Below, piece after piece: positions 55,000 through 63,871 of a DNA stretch of 64,000 bases. Both the position numbers and the translations under genes were made by a program. This DNA is from Cypionkella sp. (lineage in GTDB: Bacteria > Pseudomonadota > Alphaproteobacteria > Rhodobacterales > Rhodobacteraceae). The stretch spans positions 33,083 through 97,082 of the forward strand of contig NZ_JAUSBA010000033.1 in NCBI RefSeq assembly GCF_030652235.1, in the 5' to 3' direction. Each line of letters opens with the position of its first letter. Position 1 is the first letter of the stretch. The notes beneath the pieces were generated by a model. It ran no database searches. It saw only the letters and a list, made by a program, of their open reading frames with translations, and was not told where the DNA came from.

Positions 55000-55220
55000 C
55001 CACAGCGGTTCAGATTTACAAGGCATCAGAAATCGCTGCCTCGCACGTATTGCGAACGCGTTTTCCGATGCCCAAGCTGACGTGAAAACCTGACCCGCCG
55101 CACGGAAATGCCTTATTTTAAGCCGAAAGGGCTTGCCATAGGGCGCAAAACCATGAGAAGCCGCTATATCCGCCATATCAGGGCCCCTGAAGCATGAGGG
55201 CCGGAAACAAGGACAAGACG

Positions 55221-55508
55221 ATGAACAAAGCCATGACCAAAACGCAACTGCTTGCCGCGATCTCGGACGCAATGGGTGCGGACAAGAAAACCGCAGCAGC
55301 AGCACTGGACGCCGTCGCGGCTGTTGTTGCGCGCGAAGTTGCGGCTGGTGGTTCGGTGATGCTGCCGGGTCTGGGCAAGATGGCGTGCCGTGAGCGCCCC
55401 GAGCGTCAGGTTCGCAACCCGGCCACCGGCGAGACCGTGACCAAAGCGGCCGACAAGCAAGTGAAATTCGCCATCGCCAAGGCGTTGAAAGACAGCGTTA
55501 ACGCTTGA
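55221..55508 (+). CDS. hup: HU-family DNA-binding protein
   Basis: 95 residues from the ATG at 55221 with AAGGA upstream; an in-frame start 9 codons earlier is less likely. The dimerisation helices (TKTQLLAAISDAMGADKKTAAAALDA) and the beta-arm with RNPATGETV are those of HU/IHF-type proteins. The conserved GLGKM region reads LPGLGKMACRERPERQVRN, a slightly diverged form. Nucleoid protein; a terminator follows. Confidence 0.88.
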   Translation: MNKAMTKTQLLAAISDAMGADKKTAAAALDAVAAVVAREVAAGGSVMLPGLGKMACRERPERQVRNPATGETVTKAADKQVKFAIAKALKDSVNA

Positions 55509-55545
55509 ATTCAGGCCTCGGCTTAAGTCAGGCTGCGATTTGATT

Positions 55546-55580
55546 TGAAAAGGGTCGCCAATAGGGCGGCCCTTTTGCTT
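55546..55580 (+). terminator. intrinsic terminator of hup
   Basis: AAAAGGGTCGCC-AATAG-GGCGGCCCTTTT, twelve pairs with one G-U wobble, followed by GCTTTT, 40 bases after the hup stop. Confidence 0.85.
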
Positions 55581-55598
55581 TTGGCCCTTTCGTCTGGT

Positions 55599-56213
55599 TC
55601 AGGCCACTTTCGCCATCGCAGCTTCATCCGCTGCCAACACCCGCAACCGCGCTGGGCGGGCCATGCAGCGCGCCACCCAATCGCGGATCAAGGGATCATC
55701 GGGGGTGACATCCTTGAACCAAGCGTAGGGCGAATGCACCAGCAGGTCAGCGGCGGAAAAAGTCTCACCCAACAGCCACGGACCCTTCTGCAACGCGGCG
55801 TTGATGCGGGCTGCGGCTTCGGGATGGCCACGGAAGGTGCGCGCGATGCCCGGATGGTCAAGGCCAAGCGCGCCCATCACCAAAACAGGCTCTAACACGC
55901 CCTGATACCACGAAAGCCACGTCAGATACTCGCCCCACAGCGGCGCACCGACAGGGGGTGCCAGCCCGGCGTCGGGGAACAGCGTGGTCAGGTGCAGCAT
56001 GATCGCGCCGCGTTCGGTGATCAGATGGCCGTCGTGCAACAGCGCAGGGGCCTTGCCCTCGGGGTGCGGGTTGGACGGATCGACACCACCAGAACCATCC
56101 ATGCGCAGGATGGCGACAGGACGGATCTCGACCTTGTCGGTGATGCCCATCTCATCAAGCAGGGTTACGATGGCGGAAGAGCGCGACTGCGGGGCGTGGA
56201 ACAGGGTCAGCAT
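55599..56213 (-). CDS. glutathione S-transferase family protein
   Basis: 204 residues: thioredoxin-like N-terminus (MLTLFHAPQSRSSAIVTLLDEMG with a Ser-rich active-site loop; GKAPALLHDGHLITERGAIMLHL with the glutathione-binding ES/ER turn) and a helical C-terminal half (GPWLLGETFSAADLLVHSPYAWF). A cytosolic GST with unknown substrate. Divergent from a WYL/YafY regulator at 56286, which probably controls it; the two starts are 72 bases apart. Confidence 0.85.
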   Translation of the reverse strand: MLTLFHAPQSRSSAIVTLLDEMGITDKVEIRPVAILRMDGSGGVDPSNPHPEGKAPALLHDGHLITERGAIMLHLTTLFPDAGLAPPVGAPLWGEYLTWLSWYQGVLEPVLVMGALGLDHPGIARTFRGHPEAAARINAALQKGPWLLGETFSAADLLVHSPYAWFKDVTPDDPLIRDWVARCMARPARLRVLAADEAAMAKVA

Positions 56214-56285
56214 TTTTTGTCTCCGTTGTGTTTTGCGATAGCGCCTTTATGCTGCAAGCCTGCTGCCAGAAACCGTCAGGATGCT

Positions 56286-56996
56286 ATGGCCAAGTCTGAT
56301 CGCCTGTTCCGCCTTTTGACCGCGCTGCGTATGCTGCCGCAACCGGTGACGGCAGCGCGATTGGCCGAGGAAATGGGGGTGTCGGTGCGCACGCTGTACC
56401 GCGATATCGACAGTTTGCGGGCGGGCGGTGCACTGATCGACGGTGCGGCGGGGGTGGGCTATACGCTGACCGAAGACCCCGCGCTGCCACCGCAGATGTT
56501 CACAAGGCTAGAGGTCGAGGCGCTGGTGCTGGGTCTGGCCGAGGTGCGCCAGATGGGTGATCCGGCGATGGCCAAGGCGGCAGAAGTGGCGATGGCGAAG
56601 ATCGTCGCCACCCTGCCGGAACGGGTACAGCGGCATGCAGTTCATGCGGTGTCGCGTTCGATCAAGTTTCAAACCCGCACCGCGCCGCCCGCGCATGTGG
56701 ATTTGTTGCGCGAAGCGTCTTGGGCCGAGCAAGAGGTCAGCTTGACCTATCTTGATGTGAACGGCACCCAGACCGAGCGTCAAATTTGGCCGCTGTCGAT
56801 TGTGTATTTTGATCAAGCGTTGATGTGTCTGGCATGGTGCTGCCTGCGGCAAGATTTCCGCCGATTTCACCTGGGGCGGATGCAGGATGTGACACTTTCC
56901 GGCGCAAGCTTTCGCCCGCGCCGGGTGCCGATGTTGCGGGATTATATCGCCCACGTGCGCGCCGTTGCGCCGCGTCTGGCAGACGCTGTGCGCTGA
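56286..56996 (+). CDS. YafY-family regulator (HTH_11 plus WYL domain)
   Basis: 236 residues from the ATG at 56286; the frame to the left is a shadow of the GST gene. It has a DeoR-like HTH_11 domain (LFRLLTALRMLPQPVTAARLAEEMGVSVRTLYRDIDSL in sequence) and a WYL domain (about 135-215: AEQEVSLTYLDVNGTQTERQIWPLSIVYFDQALMCLAWCCLRQDFRRFHLGRM). The WYL core reads IVY rather than WYL. It probably regulates the adjacent GST gene. Confidence 0.82.
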   Translation: MAKSDRLFRLLTALRMLPQPVTAARLAEEMGVSVRTLYRDIDSLRAGGALIDGAAGVGYTLTEDPALPPQMFTRLEVEALVLGLAEVRQMGDPAMAKAAEVAMAKIVATLPERVQRHAVHAVSRSIKFQTRTAPPAHVDLLREASWAEQEVSLTYLDVNGTQTERQIWPLSIVYFDQALMCLAWCCLRQDFRRFHLGRMQDVTLSGASFRPRRVPMLRDYIAHVRAVAPRLADAVR

Positions 56997-57029
56997 AATT
57001 GCGCGCTGAAACGGGCGCTGGTTCAGAAA

Positions 57030-57098
57030 AATCTACCGCATGTAGTAGAATTATCCCTAAAAATCTTCATTTTACACAAGTCATTCCCAGCGGGGAAG
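57030..57098. repeat. copy B of the unexplained two-copy intergenic element
   Basis: ATCTACC-GCATG-TAGTAGAAT, then about 30 bases, then ACAAGTCATTCCCAGCGGGGAA. It aligns without gaps to 13076-13148. Like copy A it lies between convergent genes, 14 bases from the class III transaminase stop. Confidence 0.55.
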
Positions 57099-57111
57099 AA
57101 TTCGCATCTCG

Positions 57112-58464
57112 CTACAGCGCAGCAAACCCCGCATCCAAACTCGACAAAATCACCCGCACATCCGCCGAGGTCAGCACCAGCGGCGGCGACATGATAATGT
57201 TGTTGCCAGACACCCGCACCATCGCACCTGCCTTATAGGCCGCCGCCTGCACCTTGCCCGGAATGGCCTTGTCGGCGGGCTTTTTCGTGGCCCGATCCGC
57301 CACCAGTTCAATCGCGCACATCAGCCCATGCCCGCCGCGCACATCGCCAATCGCCTCATGCTTGGCCTGCAAATCCAGCAGCCCCTGATACAACTCAGCC
57401 CCGCGTGCTGCGGCATTTTCTGTCACGTTCAGCTTCTGGGTTTCCGCCAAACAAGCCAGCGCCGCCGCCGCCCCAACCGGATGGCCGGAATAGGTATAGC
57501 CATGGCCAATGGCGGCTTTGCCGGTCTCATCAGATTCGAACACCTCCGCCACACGCTCGGAAATCATCGTGGCCCCGAAGGGAAAATAGCCGTTGGTGAT
57601 CGCCTTGGCGGTGCAGGCGAAATCCGGCTTCACCCCCCACAACCGACTGCCGGTCCAAGCCCCGGTGCGACCAAACGCAGTGATCACCTCATCGGCGATC
57701 AAGAGGATGCCATTCTTGCGGCAGATTGCTTCGACGCCCGGCATGAAACTTTCATGCGGCAGGATCACACCGCCCGCGCCAAGAATCGGTTCCATGATGA
57801 AGGCAGCAATCGTACTGGCCCCTTGGAACGCAATCTCATCCTCCAACGCTTGCAGACACAGCTGCGCCAGCTTGGCCGGATCGGTTTCATTGAACGGATT
57901 GCGATAGGTGTAGGGGGCAGGGATATGGTGACAACCGGGCAAAAGCGGCTCGTACATGGTGCGGAAATTGGCGTTGCCGTTCACCGAAGCCCCGCCCATA
58001 TGCGTGCCGTGATAACCCTTCTTCAACGACAGGAATTTCACTCGTCCCTGATCGCCCCGGATCTTGTGATACTGTCGCGACAGCCGCAGCGCGGTCTCAA
58101 CCGAGTCTGACCCGCCAGAGGTAAAGAACGATCTCACAAGCCCATCAGGCTCGAAAAACTTGCGCAATTCTTCGGCCAGTTCGATGACACAATCGTTCGA
58201 GGTGCCCCGGAAGGTCGAGTAGTACGGCAGCCGCTCCATCTGCAGCGTGATCGCATCTTTCACCGGCTGGCAAGAGTAGCCCAGATTGACGTTCCACAAC
58301 CCGCCAACACCATCGACCGTCTCATGCCCATCGATATCGGTGATCCGCACGCCTTTGCCGCCAACAATGATTGCAGGCGGGTTTTTTAGGCTGTCAGAGG
58401 GCGCAGTCATCGGATGCCACAGGCTGCGGGCATTGTTGGCCTTCAGGTAGTTTTCGTCTTTCAT
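57112..58464 (-). CDS. class III (omega) aminotransferase
   Basis: 450 residues from the ATG at 58464, behind GGAAGGAAAG; the in-frame extension overlaps the IclR gene. Fold-type I omega-transaminase: FTSGGSDSVETALRLSRQY (PLP phosphate), GYHGTHMGG, ILLIADEVITAFGRTG (Asp to PLP nitrogen) and the Lys in TAKAITNGYFPFGA. It resembles beta-alanine, putrescine or taurine:pyruvate transaminases. With the divergent permease and aldehyde dehydrogenase, it fits uptake and oxidation of an amine or omega-amino acid through its aldehyde. Confidence 0.82.
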   Translation of the reverse strand: MKDENYLKANNARSLWHPMTAPSDSLKNPPAIIVGGKGVRITDIDGHETVDGVGGLWNVNLGYSCQPVKDAITLQMERLPYYSTFRGTSNDCVIELAEELRKFFEPDGLVRSFFTSGGSDSVETALRLSRQYHKIRGDQGRVKFLSLKKGYHGTHMGGASVNGNANFRTMYEPLLPGCHHIPAPYTYRNPFNETDPAKLAQLCLQALEDEIAFQGASTIAAFIMEPILGAGGVILPHESFMPGVEAICRKNGILLIADEVITAFGRTGAWTGSRLWGVKPDFACTAKAITNGYFPFGATMISERVAEVFESDETGKAAIGHGYTYSGHPVGAAAALACLAETQKLNVTENAAARGAELYQGLLDLQAKHEAIGDVRGGHGLMCAIELVADRATKKPADKAIPGKVQAAAYKAGAMVRVSGNNIIMSPPLVLTSADVRVILSSLDAGFAAL

Positions 58465-58478
58465 CGTCTTTCCTTCCG

Positions 58479-59309
58479 TCAGGCGGCCAAGCGCCACAGT
58501 GTCGCGATATCGGCGGGCAAAGTGCCGCCCCACAGTGTGGTGATCTCGGTGCCAGCTTGCAGCAGTGCGTAGCGGATCATGCGGCGCTGCGCCTCGCCCA
58601 TCCGGGTGCCAAGCGCCGCCACCGCCAGCGCGCCGCTACAGCGCCCCAAGGCGTCAAACAGCGGTACCGCCATCGAATGCACATCCGATTCGTAGCCGCC
58701 CCGGCTTTCGGCATAGCCCAAACCGCGCACCTCAGCGATGCGGGCGCGCAGGGCAGCGGGGTTGGTCAGTGTTGTGCTGGTCAGCTGCGCCAGCGGCTTT
58801 GCCAGCACCGCGTTGCGGAAGGCTTCGGGCTGAAACGCCAGCACCGCAAGGCCAGACGAGGTGGCATGAAACGGCAGCGTCTCGGTATCTTCCAGCATCA
58901 CCTTGGTGGCATGCGCCGCACTGTAGGCATGCGCCAGCGGACGCAGAATATCCGCAATCAGAAGCGACAGATGCGCGGTCTCGCCGGTTTGCTGCGCCAA
59001 TGATTGCAGCACCGGCATCGCCGCATCGCGCGTCGGCACTTGAGCCTCGCGCAGTGCGGCCAGACGCAGAACGCTGGGGCCAAGCCGATATTCGCGACTG
59101 GTGCCGACCTGCTCGACGAAGCCATTTTCGCTAAGCTCGGTCAGCAGGCGAAAACAGGTGGCTTTGTTCAGATCAGCCAGACGCGCAATATCCGACAACC
59201 CAATCAGCGGGCGCGCCTTTGTGAAGTAATCCAGCAATTCCAGTGCTTTAGAAACAGTGCCCATTTTGCGCCCAACATTCTGATCCGACCCGTAGGCCAG
59301 CGCTTTCAT
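58479..59309 (-). CDS. IclR-family transcriptional regulator
   Basis: 276 residues if the ATG at 59309 is used; the ATG at 59264 (261 residues) would start right at the HTH and is possible. Winged HTH (KALELLDYFTKARPLIGLSDIARLADLNKATCFRLLTELSENGFVEQ in sequence) and an IclR effector domain (GETAHLSLLIADILRPLAHAYS ... ESRGGYESDVHSMAVPLFD). It lies upstream of the transaminase on the same strand (14-base gap) and divergent from the permease, so it likely regulates both arms. Confidence 0.85.
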   Translation of the reverse strand: MKALAYGSDQNVGRKMGTVSKALELLDYFTKARPLIGLSDIARLADLNKATCFRLLTELSENGFVEQVGTSREYRLGPSVLRLAALREAQVPTRDAAMPVLQSLAQQTGETAHLSLLIADILRPLAHAYSAAHATKVMLEDTETLPFHATSSGLAVLAFQPEAFRNAVLAKPLAQLTSTTLTNPAALRARIAEVRGLGYAESRGGYESDVHSMAVPLFDALGRCSGALAVAALGTRMGEAQRRMIRYALLQAGTEITTLWGGTLPADIATLWRLAA

Positions 59310-59314
59310 TTCAG

Positions 59315-59362
59315 TTGACAGAATGTCGCGGGTGCTGTCAAATAAAATCGAACCAACGGTTC
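59315..59362. promoter_or_regulatory. inverted repeats between the IclR gene and the permease gene
   Basis: TTGACAG-N13-CTGTCAA (59315-59341) and GAACC-AAC-GGTTC (59350-59362) lie in the divergent promoter region. The second is a compact perfect palindrome, a plausible IclR operator. The first could be promoter elements or a second site. Confidence 0.4.
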
Positions 59363-59423
59363 AAATAACAAACCGAAAGCCGCCGATGAACGGAGGCAGT
59401 CAACCGACAGGAAGGGACCGCGT

Positions 59424-59462
59424 ATGAAAAATTCCGCACATCCGGGGGTGCAACATGGCTGA
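59424..59462 (+). CDS. possible 12-residue leader peptide overlapping the permease start
   Basis: ATG at 59424 behind a strong AGGAAGGG ribosome-binding site encodes MKNSAHPGVQHG and stops at 59460-59462, just past the permease ATG (59455) in another frame. The permease ATG itself has only a G-run in front. Translation of the short frame may feed ribosomes to the permease start by termination-reinitiation. No attenuator-type codon run is seen. Confidence 0.4.
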   Translation: MKNSAHPGVQHG

Positions 59463-60888
59463 GGCTGGCATTCCTTCAAACCAACTGAAGAAAAATTCGC
59501 TGGGCGTGGCGGCTGTGACGTTCATGGTGGTGTCAGCGGCGGCACCCTTGACTGGGGCGGCGGGTGGCATTCCGCTATCAATGCTGCTGGGCAATGGCAT
59601 CGGCATCCCCGGCACCTTCCTGATCGTAACGGCGATTCTGCTGATGTTTTCGGCCGGATATGTCGCAATGTCGCGACATGTAAAGAACGCAGGCGCATTT
59701 TATGCCTTCGCGGCGCAGGGTCTGGGCGGCCATGTCGGCGGCGCTGCGGCCCTGATCGCGATGCTGTCCTACAACGCCATGCAGATCGGGTTGATGGGCC
59801 TGTTCGGTTATGCCGCTGCGGGCACTTTCGCGCAGTTTGGGCTGGATCTGCCGTGGTATTATTGGTCTTACGCTGCCATCGCTATCATCGCTGTGCTGGG
59901 CTATCGCCAAGTTGATCTATCGGCCAAAGTTTTGATGGTGCTGGTTTTTTTTGAATTTGCCATCGTCTTGCTGCTGGATATCGTCATCTTGGCCAAAGGC
60001 GGCGCGAGCGGTTTGAACTTTGCGCCCTTCATGCCCGAAAACATTTTCTCGGGCACGTGGTCGATCGGTATTCTGTACTCTTTCGCCGGGTTCATCGGGT
60101 TTGAGGCGACCACGATCTACTCGGAAGAAGCCCGCGACCCGCATATCACCGTACCGCGCGCCACCTTCCTTTCGGTGCTGGCGATCGGGATTTTCTATTC
60201 GATCACCTCTTGGCTGATGGTGATGGGGATCGGCAATGAGCAGCTGATGCCAACACTGGGCGGCATGGACCCGACGATGTTTCTGTTCCAACTGGGCAGC
60301 ACCTATCTGGGCGACACATTGTCGATGGTCATGGGCGTCTTGTTCGTGACCTCGGTGTTCGCGGCCCTGTTGGCCTTTCACAACGCCATCGCCCGCTACA
60401 TCTTTGTCACCGGGCGCGAAGGTATTCTGCCAGCTGCGGTCGGCTTTACCCACGCGCAGCACCTGTCGCCGCATATCGGCTCGGTGATCCAGACCGTTTT
60501 GGCGCTGATCTTCGTGACCGTATTCGTGGTCTACCAGTTGGATCCGGTGCTCAACCTGTTCTCGTGGTTGTCGCAGTTGGGCACACTTGGCGTGTTGGGC
60601 CTGATGTCGCTGACCTCGTTTGCGGTGATCGCGTTTTTCGCCAAGAATGCGATGGGCGAGACGGCACTTTCCACTAAGATCCTGCCGATCATCTCGGGCG
60701 TGATCATGGCGGTGCTGTTCGTCAAGATATTCATGGACTTCGGCGCGCTGACTGGGGCGCAAGGCCATCTGTCGTGGATGTTGCCATCACTCGTGATCGT
60801 TGCGGCGATCATCGGCATCTTGCTGGCGGCCAAACTGAAAGCCGCAGACCCGGCAAAATATGCCGATCTGGGCAAAACCAAAGTCTAA
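59455..60888 (+). CDS. APC-superfamily amino acid/amine permease
   Basis: 477 residues, 12 predicted membrane helices. The N-terminal NSLGVAAVTFMVVSAAAPLTGAAGG holds the glycine-rich TM1 break of APC transporters, and FAGFIGFEATTIYSEEARDPHITVPRA the TM6 to TM7 consensus. It imports an amino acid or amine, probably the substrate of the divergent transaminase. A terminator hairpin follows before the aldehyde dehydrogenase. Confidence 0.85.
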   Translation: MAEAGIPSNQLKKNSLGVAAVTFMVVSAAAPLTGAAGGIPLSMLLGNGIGIPGTFLIVTAILLMFSAGYVAMSRHVKNAGAFYAFAAQGLGGHVGGAAALIAMLSYNAMQIGLMGLFGYAAAGTFAQFGLDLPWYYWSYAAIAIIAVLGYRQVDLSAKVLMVLVFFEFAIVLLLDIVILAKGGASGLNFAPFMPENIFSGTWSIGILYSFAGFIGFEATTIYSEEARDPHITVPRATFLSVLAIGIFYSITSWLMVMGIGNEQLMPTLGGMDPTMFLFQLGSTYLGDTLSMVMGVLFVTSVFAALLAFHNAIARYIFVTGREGILPAAVGFTHAQHLSPHIGSVIQTVLALIFVTVFVVYQLDPVLNLFSWLSQLGTLGVLGLMSLTSFAVIAFFAKNAMGETALSTKILPIISGVIMAVLFVKIFMDFGALTGAQGHLSWMLPSLVIVAAIIGILLAAKLKAADPAKYADLGKTKV

Positions 60889-60903
60889 TGCAAAACACAC
60901 AAC

Positions 60904-60929
60904 GGGCGGCTGGCAACGGCCGCCCTTTT
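60904..60929 (+). terminator. hairpin between permease and aldehyde dehydrogenase
   Basis: GGGCGGC / GCCGCCC with an 8-base loop and TTTT, 15 bases after the permease stop. It may only attenuate transcription into the next gene, since that gene begins 20 bases later with no obvious promoter. Confidence 0.7.
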
Positions 60930-60948
60930 CATACTACAGGAGTGCTTG

Positions 60949-62439
60949 ATGGCCGCGCCAACCCAAAGTGACATCGACCGTCTCGCCGCCGTTGCCGTGC
61001 CTGCGGGCAAGCTGCTGATCGGCGGCAAATGGCTGGAGGGTGAGGCGGGGGAGACTGTGGTGCTCTCGCCGATCAATGGGCAAAAACTGACCACAACCGC
61101 CGCCGCCTCTGCCGGGGATGTGGCGCGCGCGGTGGCTGCGGCGCGGGCGAGCTTTGAGGCGGGCATCTGGTCGCGCATGCCGCCCGCTGGCCGCAAAGCC
61201 GTGTTGCATCGCTTGGCCGATCTTATTGAGAAAAACAGTCTCGAACTGGCGGTTTTGGGGGTACGCGACAATGGTACCGATATTGGCATGGCGTTGAAAG
61301 CCGAGCCGGGCAGTGCTGCCGGAACCTTCCGTTATTATGCCGAGGCGATTGACAAGGTGTATGGCCAGATCGCGCCGACGGCCGACAACATTCTGGCGCT
61401 CATTCACCGCGAACCTGTTGGCGTTGTGGCCGCGATTGTGCCGTGGAATTTCCCGATGATGATCGGCGCGTGGAAAATCGCTCCAGCCTTGGCTGCGGGC
61501 AACTCGATCGTGCTGAAGCCTGCTGAAACTGCGTCTCTAACCTTGCTGAAACTGGCCGAATTGGCGTTGGAGGCTGGTGTGCCGCCGGGGGTGTTCAATG
61601 TGGTGACCGGGCCGGGGCGGGTGACGGGTGAGGCCTTGGCCCTGTCGATGGATGTCGATGTGATGGTGTTCACCGGATCGGGGTCAACCGGGCGGCGCTT
61701 ATTGGAATATTCAGCACGCTCGAACCTGAAGCGCTGCTATCTCGAATTGGGCGGCAAAAGCCCGAACGTGGTTTTCGCCGATACAGTTGATCTGGCTGCC
61801 GCCGCAAAAGCCGCCGCAACGGCGATTTTCCGCAATGCCGGGCAGGTCTGCGTGGCGGGCTCGCGGCTGTTGGTTGAGGCGTCGGTGCATGATGAATTTG
61901 TCTCTATGCTGGCTGTTAGTTCCGCAAAAATGCTTGTCGGCAATCCGCTGAACCTTGCCACTCAGATCGGTGCAGTGAACTCCGACGTGCAGTTGCAGGC
62001 CAATCTTGGTTTCGTCAGCGATGCCGTGAAGGAAGGCGGTGAGATTGTTCTGGGCGGTAAGCGCACGCTGATGGAAACCGGCGGCTATTACATGGAACCG
62101 ACGGTGGTGACTGGCGTGCGACCAGAACACCGACTGTTTCGCGAGGAGGTCTTCGGTCCGATCCTCGCCGTTACTCCGTTTAGGGACGAATCCGAAGCCT
62201 TGCGGCTGGCAAACTTTAGTGATTTCGGGCTGGCCTCGGGCGTTTGGACCTCAAACCTAAGCCGCGCGCATCGGATGGTACGAGGAATACGCGCGGGGGT
62301 GGTGCATGTGAACACCTATGGCGGGTCTGATAACTCGGTGCCGCTGGGTGGGGTGAAGCAGTCTGGCAATGGGCATGACAAGAGCTTGCACGCGCTGGAC
62401 AAGTATACCGATCTGAAAACTGCATGGATTCAGCTGTAG
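60949..62439 (+). CDS. aldehyde dehydrogenase
   Basis: 496 residues from the ATG at 60949 (AGGAG 6 bases upstream). NAD(P)-dependent aldehyde dehydrogenase: VPWNFPMMIGAWKIAPALAAGNS, the NAD loop FTGSGSTGRRL, the catalytic Glu in LELGGKSPNVVF and catalytic Cys in NAGQVCVAGSRL. The PuuC / gamma-glutamyl- or amino-aldehyde branch is the closest by feel. It probably oxidises the aldehyde formed by the class III transaminase. Confidence 0.88.
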   Translation: MAAPTQSDIDRLAAVAVPAGKLLIGGKWLEGEAGETVVLSPINGQKLTTTAAASAGDVARAVAAARASFEAGIWSRMPPAGRKAVLHRLADLIEKNSLELAVLGVRDNGTDIGMALKAEPGSAAGTFRYYAEAIDKVYGQIAPTADNILALIHREPVGVVAAIVPWNFPMMIGAWKIAPALAAGNSIVLKPAETASLTLLKLAELALEAGVPPGVFNVVTGPGRVTGEALALSMDVDVMVFTGSGSTGRRLLEYSARSNLKRCYLELGGKSPNVVFADTVDLAAAAKAAATAIFRNAGQVCVAGSRLLVEASVHDEFVSMLAVSSAKMLVGNPLNLATQIGAVNSDVQLQANLGFVSDAVKEGGEIVLGGKRTLMETGGYYMEPTVVTGVRPEHRLFREEVFGPILAVTPFRDESEALRLANFSDFGLASGVWTSNLSRAHRMVRGIRAGVVHVNTYGGSDNSVPLGGVKQSGNGHDKSLHALDKYTDLKTAWIQL

Positions 62440-62461
62440 TAAAGACTGTTTTGGGGAAATT

Positions 62462-63691
62462 ATGGGCAATCGCATCCTGATCGTCGGCACCTATGACACC
62501 AAAGACGACGAGCTGACATATCTGGCCGAGGTGATCCGCAAGCAGGGCGGTGAAGCCCTGACGATGGATGTCTCGGTGCTGGGCAACCCCAAAGCGTCGA
62601 CGGATTGGTCAAAGCACGAGGTGGTGGCCGAGGCGGCAACCACGATTGCGGCGATCATTGCGGTAGAGAATGAAAACGTCGCGATGCAAGCGATGGCGCG
62701 GGGGGCCTCGGCCTTGGCGGCGCGGCTGCATCGCGAGGGGCGGTTTGATGGGGTGCTGGTGTTGGGCGGGTCGATGGGCACCGATCTGGCGTTGGATCTG
62801 TGTGCGGCGCTCCCGTTAGGGGTGCCGAAATATGTCGTCTCAACCGTCAGCTTCAGCCCGATGATTCCGCCTGCCCGACTTGCTGCGGATATTCAGATGA
62901 TCCTGTGGGCGGGGGGGCTGTATGGGCTGAACTCGGTCTGCAAGGCCTCGTTGTCTCAGGCCGCAGGAGCGGTGTTGGGGGCGGCGCGGGCCGTGGAGCA
63001 GCCTACAGGGAGAAAGCCGCTCGTCGGGATGACCGGATTCGGCAAAACGGTGCTGCGCTATATGGTGGCCTTAAAGCCGGCATTGGAAGCGCGGGGGTTT
63101 GAGGTGGCAGTGTTTCATGCGACCGGGATGGGCGGGCGGGCGTTTGAAAGCCTCGCGGCCGATGGGGCGTTCGCAGCGGTGATGGATTTTGCGCCGCAGG
63201 AGGTTGGGAACCACCTGTTCGGCTCGGCGATCTCGGCAGGGGCGGATCGGATGACCCATGCGGGGCGGGTGGGGATTCCGCAGATGGTGTCAATTGGCTG
63301 CTATGATTTGATTGACTTCGTGGCGTGGCAGCCCGTGCCGGACCCCTTCAAGGACACTCCGGCGCATGCCCACAATCGGCTGCTGACCTCGGTGGTTCAG
63401 ACCCCTGATCAGCGCCGTCTGGTGGCGCGGGAAATCTGTGGCAAGCTGGCCGAGGCTGCGGGGCCGGTGGTGTTTTTCTTGCCCATCCGGGGTGGCCATG
63501 AATGGGATCGGCCGGGGGCACCGCTTGAGGATGCGGTAGGGTTGGCGGCATTTTGTGACGAGATGCGGGGGGCCTGCCCGGCGAATGTGGAACTGCTGGA
63601 ATTGGACGCCCATATTAATGATCCGGCGTTCTCAGACGCGGTTTTAGCGCGATTTGATGACTGGGTGGCGGCGGGGATTGTGAAGGTTTGA
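62462..63691 (+). CDS. Tm-1-like ATP-binding protein (UPF0261)
   Basis: 409 residues, typical. N-terminal half RILIVGTYDTKDDELTYLAEVI and VLGGSMGTDLALDLCAALPLGVPKYVVSTV; C-terminal half GMTGFGKTVLRYMVALKPALEARGFEVAVFHATGMGG. The family is related to the plant Tm-1 virus-resistance protein. In bacteria it usually pairs with a TIM-barrel partner (PEP-hydrolase-like), which is absent here. Its biochemical role in amine or amino-acid metabolism is unknown. Codon use is somewhat G-richer than its neighbours. Confidence 0.85.
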   Translation: MGNRILIVGTYDTKDDELTYLAEVIRKQGGEALTMDVSVLGNPKASTDWSKHEVVAEAATTIAAIIAVENENVAMQAMARGASALAARLHREGRFDGVLVLGGSMGTDLALDLCAALPLGVPKYVVSTVSFSPMIPPARLAADIQMILWAGGLYGLNSVCKASLSQAAGAVLGAARAVEQPTGRKPLVGMTGFGKTVLRYMVALKPALEARGFEVAVFHATGMGGRAFESLAADGAFAAVMDFAPQEVGNHLFGSAISAGADRMTHAGRVGIPQMVSIGCYDLIDFVAWQPVPDPFKDTPAHAHNRLLTSVVQTPDQRRLVAREICGKLAEAAGPVVFFLPIRGGHEWDRPGAPLEDAVGLAAFCDEMRGACPANVELLELDAHINDPAFSDAVLARFDDWVAAGIVKV

Positions 63692-63871
63692 AGCGCTGTG
63701 TCCGTGCGTGGGCAGGGTTTATGATTTATATAAACCAATATCTTAGAAATGCGTCTTTCATTGTTTTTTAAGTATTGTGCGCAGGTAACCCCAACTTGAA
63801 ATGGCGTATTTTACAACTTTGCCAGCAGGGCCAAAAGCTGCGTCACCTCGCGGGTGCTCATACCAACGGCC
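63692..63871. other. non-coding gap with a regulator-like C-terminal fragment
   Basis: GGTTTAT-GATTT-ATATAAACC at about 63716-63736 is a weak AT-rich inverted repeat after the UPF0261 gene. On the minus strand, 63811-63862 reads RAVGMSTREVTQLLALLAKL and a TAA stop, which looks like the tail of a regulator (MarR-like), presumably a gene cut by the adjacent insertion sequence. Both points are tentative. Confidence 0.35.

Noticed and set aside
55000..55220. A short upstream frame or RNA gene before hup
   Set aside because: A 14-codon frame (about 55153-55197) lacks a ribosome-binding site, and no tRNA-like or strongly paired structure was seen.
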